Origin: Cyclospora cayetanensis
Lineage: Eukaryota > Apicomplexa > Conoidasida > Eucoccidiorida > Eimeriidae
Length of the DNA stretch: 64,000 nt
NCBI RefSeq assembly: GCF_002999335.1
Contig: NW_020312041.1
Coordinates: 62,001 to 126,000, forward strand
Direction of reading: 5' to 3'
Part shown: piece after piece, positions 24,583 to 36,677 of the stretch
How the letters are laid out: each line of letters opens with the position of its first letter
How positions within the stretch are numbered: position 1 is the stretch's first letter
Notes under the pieces: generated by a model
The model's database searches: none
What the model was told of the DNA's origin: nothing
What the model saw: the letters and a program-made list of their open reading frames with translations, nothing else
Position numbers and translations under genes: made by a program

Positions 24583-27500
24583 AGTGTAGGTGTGGTCACG
24601 GTTGCGTGTGCAACGGTGTGATGCCGTTTTGTCAGAAATATCAGGCATTGGGGTCTTTTGAAAAAAAGAACGTTTGTGAGTTCAAAGTCCAAGTATACTG
24701 CCTATTCGTGCAAATCGCCACGCGTCTGGCCATAGTGAGTCACCGTCGAATTCTGCTCTAAAGAAATCCTTCCTTAAGGCTTGGGTTTAAAACACCTAGG
24801 GCACGTGCCCTTTTCTTGTGAAACCACCATAGAATAGTGCCAGTAATGCTGCTGGTTCCATGCAGTCGGCCTTTTTAACTAGTCCACGGCACGCGGCTCA
24901 GCCTGCCATTCATGCTGTGGAAGCTTCCGACACCGCAAAGCATAGCACCACACAAATTCGGAGATTATCCCGACACGTTGCATTGGACGACCAGAGGGTG
25001 ACCAGCATGCTGGCACCCCGTCACACCACAGCATATACACGAACTCCTTAATATTTCCCCATCCTTGCTGCCCCTCAGCTGAAACCTTAGTCGCGATTCC
25101 TACCTGGAATTTACTTTGAAGCAATAAAACGGAATGCATGCTCAGCAGCATCTTAACTTATTGCTCAGCTAAGTCTTTTGCATGAACCCTCTGCTTTAGC
25201 TTTTTAAAGACCGATTCTGCGCCTCGCATATAAATTAAACACACGCTGGTCGAGAGATCAATAATTGCGCTTTTCTATGGCTTTCTGGTACTCTGGCTAT
25301 CATAGTGCGTAGCTCTGCCCGCATGCACGCCTTCCGCTGAATTACCCATGGAACATTTACGACTGAGCTATAGTTTGGGGTGCGACACTTAAGTCATGGA
25401 TCATGGTGCCATGGCTTAATTTCCATATAAAGTGAAACTTTAAAGCTCCTGCTTTCCACTTTCTGCTTTTTGCTATCCGTCGGCGGGCCTATTTTTTTTA
25501 CACTGCGGTAAAGAGCGATCAATCAGCCAGCACAACTGCGCGGTGTCATCGAATACCACATTTACTTCGCATCCAGTTTCAATTAAGGGTAACAGCTTTG
25601 GACCATTGATCTCAAGCTAGCGCAAGATCTATGATTGGTTCCCAAGCACGCTTCTATTCTCTATGGCACCCTTTACTTTTCCGTAATGTGCTTCCCCTGG
25701 GCCTGTTCGCTCTCTTTATGTCTTATGGCTTGATACAAGACCTAAAATTAACGCATTGTTCTTGCTAATATCCATGTAAAAGCAGATGCATTGTTGGGAT
25801 TTGTTTGGAATTGCTAAGATGCGTGGATTTCTTCAGGCTTTCTTTTATCCTCCAACGCAAACCACAGGGTAGGACTGGTAGACAGAGCCCTGATACCAAT
25901 GGATTCTAAATTCCGACTTTACCTCTTCTCCTTTTTTTCTTCAGGCTTTATGTTAACGTGCTATTGATCACTTAAGTAGTCAACCGTTTGTGATATCCGT
26001 AGTGCTCCATTGTCTAATGGCTGAATTGGAGTCCATCCTGCAACCATCTGACATAACATATCGGAAAGACGTTAAAATCGCGGACAAAGCACCTTTTCGT
26101 CTGCTATATGGCTTTGGTATGCATGTGTGTTTGCTGCCGTTGTGAGAATTCTAGTGACGGACTCTACTTCAGCTTTGTCAATTCTCCCACACCTTGGGGT
26201 TTAGCCTCTAGCAGCCTATGAGAGAAGGCACGCTTTAAGAGCTGAAGTGTAGAAATCCACGCAGGTATGACCTTTTCTAGTAAACTATGGCTGCAATGCA
26301 TGTGTTCCTTTTCCGAATAAATACGCTGTACGAGAAAGCAGTTTCCTTTCATATAAAAGGTAAAAAAAACATCTAGCTTCGACTGGTTGATGCATTATTT
26401 GAATACTGGACAATCTTTACGACTGCCATACTTCAGTGGCAAGCAAAATTGGCTGCTTTACTGCGCATTTGCTGGCAGCTGTGGCGCTACTGCTTTTCCA
26501 GTAGCTTACCCGCTAACCTTTGCCGTCCCAAATGGCGTTGGACACGGTTAACCTCCATCATAAGGGGGCTTTTCTGCAAGACTGTTGTCAACAAGAATCA
26601 CACTCGTGAATCACAGAACGGCTCTAGCAGAGCCAAACAGCTGGTCTACGATAAACAAATGTTTCACTGCACTCACCGGCAATGGATGTGGATGAGAAGG
26701 GAACGACGACTTCCAGCCATGCTGTGAAAATAAATGCAACGCCCCATCTGAGGTCTTTGTAGGGACAAGCCAGACCCTATGGATACTGACTAGATTCTTA
26801 TTGAGTCTTTCCTAAAAAAATGTCTAACCATTACCTGCGCTACTCAGGGCTCCGATACGCGCGCTGAGGGGCAGCTAGGGTGCATGTAGCCGCATCCTTT
26901 CAGCAGTCCTCCAAAAGGTAGTTGCATATAGCATCTAGCGCATGCACAGAATGTTATATCCCATTATACCAAGTCACAGAGTGGTTTAATACAAGAGGTT
27001 TACTATCAAAGCTTAAGTATTCCCCCTACCTCCGACTGCGAAAGTTCTACTGACTTATGATAAAGCTAAAACCTACGCTCACCCGCAAAGTGAAGTCTTG
27101 CTGCGCTATAAACTCTATGGTCAGGGGCTAATACAGGGCAGCCTCTTCCAGCAAGGGCCGTAACACGGTGTAAGACAACAATGGAACGGTTCCAGAAACG
27201 GGAGAGGGCAAACCAGAAGTAGTTCGGCAATCCTAGGTAGCAGTGCATGCCAAAAAGTAAACACAACACGAAACTATAAAAAGCCGAGTCCCCAAAGCTG
27301 GCTAGAGCTTAAGAAGACCGATAGACCAGCAGCTCAGCAAATACCTGCCAAGACTGATGATGCAATATGAATGAACGAACAGCCGCCCCACTAGAAGATG
27401 GACATGGTGCTTTTATAACAGAAGCATCCTGCACCGATCCTTCTCTGTAGGTAATAATTTTGGCCTAAAAGGTAAAGCCATTCATGACGTGTATTGGGCA

Positions 27501-30500
27501 AATTGAAGAATTGGGCAATGCCTAGCTGGGTGCAGCGGTAGCAGAATGAGAGCAGAGTTGCGGACGTAGAGGTCGAGCGCAGGCCTGGGAAGGGGGCAAA
27601 AGGGGGCGAGGCAGCGTAGGCCTATGGGAACACACAGCAGAGTCACATGGGTACATGAATGGCTTCCTAAGGACTGATGGAGTGGCAGGGCAAGGCAAGC
27701 AACACACCAGATTACAGGATGTCACTTGATGGAACACCCTCATTGACGAAGCAAAAATAGCGAACAAAAGCTAGACCGACCAGCCCTTCGACTCTAATGG
27801 TTAAGAACACCGTGGAATAGCTCACAACACGGCAAAACAAGCTACCATATTAACGTCAAGACCAGCGAATCTCCTACCCCTTCGACAAGAGGTCCAGAGG
27901 TCGGTGGCACGCTAGAGTTTATAAAGCATAATTTATGTATTTCAAGCTTCACAGCAAATGTACTGACGTCGAGAGCGAAAAGGCATGCCGAGAGTATGCC
28001 ACCTTCAGCTACTCCCGGAACTCGTTTTTCAGGCGATACCTGAAGATCTTAAAAGCCATTGGAAAACTGCGGAGAGCTACAGACCAGCAGCAGACCGGAA
28101 AAGGAACAACTTTTGATCAGCGACAAAGCTCAGCAGTACATGGCTTCAAAGATTATGAGTCCATAGGAAATTATCATGATTTAGAACGTGTGAACTTCTG
28201 GAGGTGATCGAGCCACCAAGGTCATATATGTGCAGTTGGCGGGCAGCGTGCATTGTTTGATTGCATGAGGGAGAGTAATTCTGGTAGAAACGGGGGGCAG
28301 GAACAGCGCAAGATGATGATCTACACCAAAAGAAGGCCAAGAAGCTGCCGTGCCCGACTGCGAAATCTTCGAGAAAAATAGTGACACCCACCACCATTGA
28401 CTTCTCCGCAAGGGAGAAACCAAGAGCTAGATTTCCCGGGACCTACCGCAAAAATCAAGCATAAAAATGGTTTGTGAGCATTAGGACAGTGCAGCTACGC
28501 TCCTTGGTTGCGCGAGCCTGGCGCCTGGTTCGGTTTTGTATGCCACCGAGCTCTATCCCTCCATCCACTTCGTGGCGCTCTGTGTCATAGTGCTGAGCCG
28601 TTTCACTTGCAGTGTGAGATGTCTAGAAAATTGTTGCTTCTGACTTCAATGAGGCGCATAAAATGATCCGTAGTGGCCATTGATTATGGGTGTAAACGAG
28701 TCATTAAGAGTTCGGGGAGCTGACGCTGTAGGTGCGAAGAGGTGCCTTACCCTAATGGCTGGCCTTGGAATTCTTGATGATTAGCCGAACTGGGAACATA
28801 GGAGCTGCTGCACAACGAGAAAAGCAAGCATACCACAGAGGCCCACGTGCGGCCCGGGGCGAAATAGTACAGTAGCTACAACGAATGCACGCAGCACAGA
28901 TGGCGATTCTCATACGCTTGGCACTCAAGTTGCACAAGGCTTTCAAAAGCCATGCACCCCTGCTACAAAATAGTGTTAATGTAACAGTGGCACCAAAAGG
29001 GCTAGCAACAAGAGTCACGAGCCAAGCTGCACATGTGCACAGTCCCTTGCATTGACAACAGATGTACTGAGAAAGTTGTACAAAAGCTCAACTAAGATGG
29101 TAGGCCTCAGAATTTAGGTATGACAAAGTCCCATGTTCTGCTAACTAGCATCGCAGAATGTTTGCAAAGGGCCGCTACTGCATGGTGTGGTGACACCGAT
29201 GTGTGGGACGAGCTATTGTCTCCTCCACGAATGGCTAAGGGATACGGAGGAAAGCTCTGCATTATCACCCTGGTAGATCCTGTGGGCACCTTACTCTTTT
29301 GGAATGAACAACGCCCTTGACAGGATGGCAAGTAAAGTGCCAAATGCTGTTTGGGGCGGAAATAGCTTTAAACATCGGTGACTCTCTTGCGCGACCTAAA
29401 GCAGAAGAGCTAGTTCAGCCGTATGTCGGTCTTTGCCGTTATATTCATATTTATCACCAAGAATGATAAAGCATGCAGTAAATAATTTAATACTACATGA
29501 GAACTCACTGCACACAGTTGAACGCCATTAGGGTATCTCCACAATACGCCCTACGGACAATTCACTGGGGTCTAGGAATGCCTCCTAGTGCAAATGTACG
29601 TAAGTTGGTTCAAAGTAACACAAGACTTTTATCAAATACATGTTAAATTGGACGCTGACTATCAAATTGCTATGCATGATTGTGTATGCAACAGGATTGA
29701 AGGTCATGCACTCCCTGCTTCATACAGCAAGCTTGAATGACATTTCACTCAGAAAAGGTCGAATGATTTTACGAAACAAGGAAAGGGAACTAATTGTTGA
29801 CCTAGTACCAGATTCATTCTGACGCACCAATTACGTTTCTCCCGCCAAACTGTTCAAAAAGTCCGAAAGCCTGTAGGCTCATGGAATTCACGGGAAGAGG
29901 ACAAGTGAAATTTTCCCAAGTCACCAGCTTAGTGTCTGAGCTTCAGCATGACAATGCGCTGGATAAATTCAGCTTGTCCTCGATCAAATGTATAGAAATA
30001 TGGCGAACATAGCCTTTAACGAGCCAATGGAATCTGCTCCTCGGCGCGCGAAAGCGTTACCCGCATTTATGAGGGGTCATCAGTCTCTGATAGGGCGACG
30101 CTTCTTTGGATATCGCCAATAAGCAGGTAGAGCTCCAGTGGACTGAGACACATAGAAGAGTAATGAAAATCTTCAACTACAGTCTCGTCCACTTGGAGGC
30201 CCGGTCAACTCCTGCGTAGAGGACGCCTGATGTCTTTGTATGCAGAGGCTTCAGGATACACAGTTGATTGAGCCCTGAGGCTAGGCCAAAAGGGACTGGC
30301 TTCCACGGGAATGAAACCTTTTGCTGCTGGGCAGTGTGGGGATGGATAATTGGCAGCTCTTAGGGGTTGTCAAGGTAGCCGGGAAGGTGAGCATGTTTTT
30401 TTTTGCGGACAGAAGCTCCAACAATACAAACTCCCAGGCCTTGTAGTGCTTCGTAGAGCTTAAGGTGACTGAACCCAGGGGCTGAAGTACCGCAAGAGGC

Positions 30501-33500
30501 TTTTCCACTATCACGGACTGTCAACAATATTACATCAAATAAAGGCCTGCAGCCAACACCATAGTCACTCGATCCGCTATGTCCGTGCTCCTCCTTTAAG
30601 GAAACTGATCTGCAATTGTGCATGGTCATGCACGCGCAAAATGAAAAGTAGCCTGCAGTTCTGCTCACAAGCTTGCGTAGTTGTAAAAACAGATGATGAC
30701 TCCCATCGGAAAATCTACGTTGATGGAGTGTGGACACATCAGTGTGCGTAACGGCATCCCATCATTGCATGTTACCTCTCGTCAACGAACAGCATCACAA
30801 GGCAGCTGCTGACTGCGAGGAGTGTAGACGCACCATGCAAGCGCACGGTAGTTCCCATCCTACTTTTGGTCGATATCAAGAAATTTTAGTACACCTTGTT
30901 CTCGGCTGGAGTCTCCGCCTCTAGCGTGCCGTGGACTAAACACGTGGCCATCCTGCACGGGCTCTCGAGAATATTAGAACAACTTATGAAAAGCTTGGCA
31001 GACAGTTCTACTAGGTAAACACAAACACGTACGCCCGACAACTGGAGCTCTGCCCATGCTACAGAGTATTTAAAGGCATATCTTCGAAGAATACTGGCTG
31101 ACCGTGAATTGGCAAATGAAGCAAACGGTGTCCAGAATTATATACAATACGATGTTTCACTGTGAAGCGCTGTACGGCAATCATTATCTTCTTTGACACT
31201 ATCAAGAATGTGGTTTAGTTGAGCCTCACCCACACTTTGTCAGCCCCTTTCAACGCCCTGAATTCGCTAACAGAGTCACAACTATGTAGGAGTTGGTGTC
31301 CAGTTGCGCTAGTGGCAACTCGTGATGGATGTCTGTTTTTGACGCTTTGGTAGCCAGCTTTTACAGCGGCTAACCCTGTTGAAGTGCGGAGGATCTAAAA
31401 TTCGTGCAAAGATTGTGCCTCCCCCACACACCACTAGTCACGGTGGATGTGCTTGCTTGGGGAACGCCTAGAAAACATAAAGTTTAGTCAAACCTGCGCA
31501 TGCTTTTCTGTACAAAGACGACAGGTGCAAGCCCCTGCTTGCCAACTGGCTGACAGCGTAGCAGATCATGAAGCAGGCTTAGGTACGATACAAGGTCTGT
31601 GGGAATAGGACATGCAGTAAACAATGATTTGATGAACGCTTCCCTGCTAAGATGTCTACACTCTTCTTGCAGTCGTGAAGAACGGGCAATCGTTAAGTCT
31701 GTTTTGGTGGTAACACAGCATATTAAGCGTCAGGAAAGGTACAAACAGACAACGCGTTTTGCTAACCCGTCAACAAAAGTAGTCTGAAATTGTCTTTAAT
31801 AGCATATCTGGTGATGTCCAATGAGTATAGCTCAGGTAAAGCGTACGTATGAAGAGAGTGTCGGTGAATATTGAGTCGAGTCTGAAGTCTTTCTGCAGAA
31901 CCACTGAGATAGCGAAGGACACTTTCCTGACAAACAATTTTCTTCTTGGATGCTTTAAAGCTTCGATGGCATCCGACGCCAAGGAAACAGGCATCTTTTT
32001 TAAATGTTATGCAGTCATACTTTGGGGAATGAAGCGCTTACTGTTCGATGACGACGCAGGCTGTCCAGTGCGAGTCGGTATAGTGTGTAGGTCATTCCTG
32101 TGAACGGGAAAATACGACCTGCGCGCTGAATCGCACTTTAGTTGCGGACCTTACAAAGAAGAGCCCCAGTAAAATCTACACGAAGTTGCAGTGTGGAGCT
32201 ATGGGCTTCTGATATTGAATAACCGGTGGGCACCATGTGCGCCCTATGTAGCGTATGGTGTAGAAGCCTCTTTCGATTTTGTACTGAGTTGGGCTATCTC
32301 GCTGTCCATCGTGGTGGATGACGCCCTATCACCCATATCTTTCTGGAATGATAATGTAATCCCGCTCGTCAACTTCAACACTGAACCCCATGATGGGATG
32401 ATGCTTACATTGTACTAAGAAACTGCATGACTCTATTTAGGATAATCGCACTACAGAAATTGGTAAGGCATAGGTCGTTTAAGAGGGATGATCACTGAAT
32501 GGAAGTTTTCCGCTTCCATCTATACTGTGTTGCTCAGTTTTCGCCCCGCGCTTTGAGCAAGGCCTGCACAAACAATAATGGGTGAATAGTTTTACTTCAT
32601 ATGCAGTTGATCCTTTAGTCTTGCGGGAGTTCGAGCAGTTTCAGTGGGCATTGCCCTGTGTGTGCTTACAAGAGTAAGCTCTGAAAGAGAAATTGAATGT
32701 GTGGCACCAGCTAAAAAGGGCGTCCTAGTGTCTGGCACCTCCCGTGTTACTGTCCGGAGCCCACTGCATGCAAGACTGAGATTGCACGTTAAAGTTGAAT
32801 ATATAGGCAGTGAAAGTACTATTTGCACACAGAAAAGAATGTCAGCCTCTACTGCTGTGCCTATGCGTGCTAGTCTTGGGGGGTTGGGTTCACAAGTGGT
32901 GATTTTCGTTGTGGGGACTAGGATGCAAGCGGATGCTTAGTACAGGAAAAAGTGAGTAATGAACTAGGGTAGGTGGCTGGCTATGAAATTCTGCTACCTG
33001 CATGCTAGCACTGTAACTGATTCTTCAAATGGTCAAGGTATTAGCTTTTTCGGTTCACTGTAGTTTGCATGTACAGATGCTCAAGGGGACCTTGCGTAGA
33101 TTTTTGAGAAGTGTAAAAGCATAAATTCGGCGATTAATTTTTAGCAACTTAGGCACCGCCTTGTTCAAGTGGCATGATTTTCCATTTTCATGCTCGTATT
33201 TTTTGGTATGAGCATTATCATGTCGCGTTAAGGTAATCAGAAGCCGAGTGAGATAGCTGCCCGTGCCACGTGTATTCCTGAAGAAGGAAAAATTTTCAGC
33301 ATGATACAGCGTTTCGCTTTGCACAAAATACCTAACTTACAGCCACTGCGATGATGGTTGACGGCGTCTACGAATATGCTCCTTTGATGTGATGCAAGGA
33401 AAAGTAAATGTGTCGGCGCTGCTCCTGCGAGGGTGTCTGCGGGCCGTTGTTGGCGGGTGTGTTCTGGGACGCCTTGGTCAAACGCTGCGCGAACTATTGG

Positions 33501-33707
33501 GGGGAATCGCACCTCCCCCTATGCGTCTTAAAGTGCCGGTTGACATCAGCTTCTGGGAGATTCGTAGGAGAAGTGAAATAGCGAGCGGCTTGTGCAGTTC
33601 ATCTCATGCTTTGTCTTGCTTTCTCCCACTATATCGGGAGACCATATAGCTTGTTCTGCATGCGTCTCTGGCACGCTGTAGCTGCAGGCCTGATTGTAAT
33701 GAACTAC
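24583..33707. other. Gene-poor stretch with isolated open frames
   Basis: No firm gene. The more protein-like open frames are 26352-26164 minus (62 codons, preceded by a T-rich tract ending in GAAAG near 26338), 27935-28207 plus (90 codons, charged), 29120-29320 plus (donor-like CTG|GTAGAT inside), 29640-29822 plus (possible acceptor GCAACAG at 29695), 30737-30360 minus (125 codons), 31849-32103 plus and 32644-32940 plus. All are within the number expected by chance and no chain of matching phases was found. The stretch 24800-26150 shows nothing. Confidence 0.3.
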
Positions 33708-33836
33708 TCGACGCAATTTTAGCTGCCCTGATAAGCGAAGCTTGTTAAGTGCGTCAAACATAATACATGCTTTCTCTCGCAGTTTGGACAACAAACTATT
33801 AAGTGCATCCTTATCAATTAGCCCAGAAGAGATGTT
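33708..33836 (-). CDS. Candidate 43-codon helical exon
   Basis: Product not recognised. The exon follows a pyrimidine-rich acceptor (CTCTTTCTTGGAG) and ends at CGTCGA|GTAGTT, in phase 0 at both ends. The peptide is strongly helical, with Leu and Ala spaced among Lys, Arg, Asp and Glu (for example DKDALNSLLSKLREKA). The frame stays open to 33546 if the donor is not used. It may belong with the other minus-strand exons of the AT-rich island. Confidence 0.35.
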
Positions 33837-34102
33837 CTCCAAGAAAGAGTTTGCAATTTACGAATGTGCAGTTGAAGTGTCTGAGGGCGACTCCATACCC
33901 CAAAGACCTGTTAGTTTTCTATTATGGCGTATTTAATATTTCCCAAATATGAGGGTGATAGGTATAACGTGTCAACTAAATCTGTCGGGCGTTGTCCACT
34001 ACTAAAAACATCCAAAAAACAACTGCTGGAAATATTACCCCACAAAGCAGCGCTCGATTGTGTAAACAGGTTCATAGCTTAGCTACAGCTTAATACACCA
34101 GC

Positions 34103-34151
34103 CTTACACATAAGAATAGGCTGTGTAAGACTCTGCTCTATGACAGAGTCT
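34103..34151. other. Two adjacent perfect hairpins
   Basis: CTTACACA (34103-34110) pairs with TGTGTAAG (34122-34129), and AGACTCTG (34128-34135) pairs with CAGAGTCT (34144-34151). Both stems are 8 bp and perfect, with loops of 11 and 8 nt. They overlap by two bases, so only one may form fully at a time. Confidence 0.6.
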
Positions 34152-34588
34152 GTTATGATCTGATTGGGGTAGGGCTCTGTAAAAAAGAAATTGAGAATCA
34201 TGTAGAGTTTCAGATCTTCGTATAGAAAATTCTTGAGATGCATTTCATAACTTACAGATACGGGGCGTTACAATGTCTGGGAAGGCGTATAGAAAGTGCG
34301 CATGCTGTTTTGCAGACACGGTATTCTCTTTTTGGTCAACAACGTGCCCTGCAGGGCAATGACAATACAGAGAAACCATTCAAGTGTTGTATATACCAAA
34401 TCTGGAGAAATGATGGGCATGCTTATAGAGCTATGTGCAGTTCGCGCGATGAAATGGCCTATCTAAAGGCATGCCTATATCTCTAAAGAAAGAATTTCCA
34501 TATAAGATGTGCCAGCTTTCAAGTACACCCGTATTAGTGTAGGATGTTCACATACATTATAGACACGGAAGAGTATGCATGAGTACGC

Positions 34589-34794
34589 TTAGTAAACAAA
34601 TAGACCTCGAAGAAAAGAGCAAGAGAAAATTATTCTCCCGGCCTTAATGGATGCTTTCGTGGTAGCAGTGAACGTTTTCAACTTTATAATATCTGGTGCT
34701 TGAAGTGAGAGAAAGCGTCTTTGTTTTGAACTAGTGTTGATCCACAATTTACGTAAATATTTATTGCGTTCCATGCTACACATAACATCTATCG
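34589..34794 (-). CDS. Candidate exon after a very strong acceptor
   Basis: The acceptor is among the best in the window: a long T/C tract, then GTATCAG ending at 34795. The following frame is open for 67 codons to a TAA, basic and rich in Lys, Arg, Leu and Phe, with an NKYLRKLW start and a KAGRIIFSC segment. It starts in phase 1, which matches a possible donor (TTTTG|GTGAAA) inside the reverse-transcriptase-like exon upstream. No domain is recognised. Confidence 0.35.
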
Positions 34795-34946
34795 CTGATA
34801 CAGGGACAGAAAAGAAAACAAATGCTGTGTTGGAGGGCTATGTGTGTGAAAATCGACCCATTTTTGATGTAGTGCGAAGGGGTTTCTTGATATCCACCAT
34901 TTAGCAGAAAACACCGTGCCAAGTACATGTGATTCGGGGAAAGTAG

Positions 34947-35162
34947 TTAGGCCTCAACCCATTTGGCAGAGTCACAAAAAAACAGTTTTGTAGACTTTAC
35001 GGAATAAGCGGTGTAAAGAACATTTTCACCAAAACAGAATTTGCAGACGAGATTCAAAAACTGTAATAGGTTTTTGGGGCTGGATGCTTGTAGAAAATCA
35101 TCAATAAACGCCAAACTAGCTATAGAGAGTCCTGTTCCCGTAAGGTGAACGTTCTGTAACTG
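34947..35162 (-). CDS. Reverse-transcriptase-like fragment (motif C and possible motif D)
   Basis: The open stretch begins after a strong acceptor (CAATTTTTCAG) and runs 71 codons to a TAA. It contains LAFIDDFLQASSP followed about 20 residues later by YSVKSTKLFF. The paired Asp in a hydrophobic FIDDFL setting, followed at the usual distance by a Lys flanked by Ser/Thr, is the layout of reverse-transcriptase motifs C and D. DDFL is typical of telomerase and also occurs in DIRS-type retroelements; most LINEs have ADDL instead. I could not find a clear motif A or B on the same strand upstream. It could therefore be a telomerase exon, a decayed retroelement or a chance match. Confidence 0.35.
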   Translation of the reverse strand, partial: QLQNVHLTGTGLSIASLAFIDDFLQASSPKNLLQFLNLVCKFCFGENVLYTAYSVKSTKLFFCDSAKWVEA

Positions 35163-36299
35163 CTGAAAAATTGAAGCACCAAAAAATATTATTTAGAATA
35201 ATAATGCGTGTTCACACAATTTCTCCAAGAGCAAGGTGATCTGTTCATAACTAAAGGTGTTTTTCACATTTTCAGTGGAGCAGGTGCTTTCGGTTTTTTT
35301 TTCCACCATAGAAGACAGCAGCTACTCCAAATTCCACACGAAAAGATATACGGGGTCATTTGCTAGGTGTCTGGGATGAAGGGAATTCCTTTTCCATAAT
35401 TTAGAGTTACTACACTACTATAAAAGTAAAAAGATTTCGACACAAACTCTGGCTGCTGTGTAAAGCGCCTAGCCTTTTCTGTAGAGCTATGAAATTATAA
35501 AACAAATATCAACTGCTTAACTTGGAACTTAGCACGTCAGTATACTGTTTCGCTGTAGCTGTTGCTTATGGGGAAACAGATAAATTTGCTCTATCTACTT
35601 GACAACTGACAAATATGCAAAGTTACCAGTTTGAGTTTACGTGAAAGTGTTTGCGAGTGAAAAAATTTACTGGAGAAATCAATTTTCTGCTGCACATGAT
35701 AAAAATTTCTTTTTTTTTTGTATTTGCATCGTAAAATGCAGTGACTCGCGCGTATTTTTCTTTTAGGAGAGGTTGAAGTTTGTCGCCAAATTTTAATACT
35801 CTATGTTCGGTGCTTTTGTGGTTTGTGCGCATGCGCAACGCGTAACCATTTATAAAGCGCCATGTTCACTGACAGCTTGTAGCCAAAAAAAACGCAAAAG
35901 TGCAACGGAGAATATTGTAGGGTAAGACTTTGATATATAGCGTCTCTACCTACGTTTTTTTAGGCGTATATCTCATGTGGTAAAGCACTGTCCTAGGTTT
36001 TTTAGTCTGTAGCAATTTTTGCTGTAGACAGAGTAGAGAAGGCTTTAGCAGAGTGATTTGAGCATTCCCGACGTGAGTATACCTCTCTCACCGGGTTGAG
36101 GCTTCACAATGTAAAGGAAAACAATTAGAAGCTTTAGAACAGCAGTGCAAAGCCTTAAATAAATACTATTTTGGAAAACTAGCACTACGGTTTAATTTTC
36201 GCATAACAAGAAAGACAGCGTGAATAGATTCATCCTGCGTTTTTTGTGTTTGATATATTCAGCGTTGCAATGTTTCTTGGATCTGAATATGTCGTTAAG

Positions 36300-36677
36300 C
36301 TACTTGTTTTCTTTAAAATATGGTTGCAGGTGCTGAATTAGCTTTCCGGTTTCGAGTTTAGTATAAAAGAAAAGCAGGATATCAAAATGAGAAAACTTTG
36401 ACCGACGATTTCTCATACTAAATGCACGGGTGTGTAACAGATTATATGCGGTAAGGTTCATGGAATTATTAGTGGGCTTTTCTGTCAGCTGAAAAGGCTC
36501 ACGGGAAACAACGCGCATGTACTGCGTTTGCTTACTAAATGCTGACGTGGCATGAGTCCAGGAGTACTGGTAGTCAACAGCGTTACAAAAACGTAAACAT
36601 CTTCGATAGAAACGCTTGTACGGAAGCACAGCTCTTGGCTGTATGTATGTTAAAAAACCATCTGTACGAACCAGCAA
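36300..36677 (-). CDS. Candidate 125-codon exon in the AT-rich island
   Basis: The frame is open for 125 codons although stops are frequent at this base composition, which makes it more notable than similar frames elsewhere. It is rich in Arg, Lys, Phe, Tyr and Gln, basic, and ends in a helical segment. No splice sites stand out, and no domain is recognised. It lies about 1.1 kb upstream, on the same strand, of the reverse-transcriptase-like fragment, so both may belong to one gene or element. Another minus-strand frame at 35838-35623, Lys-rich, lies between them. Confidence 0.3.
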   Translation of the reverse strand: MLVRTDGFLTYIQPRAVLPYKRFYRRCLRFCNAVDYQYSWTHATSAFSKQTQYMRVVSREPFQLTEKPTNNSMNLTAYNLLHTRAFSMRNRRSKFSHFDILLFFYTKLETGKLIQHLQPYFKENK

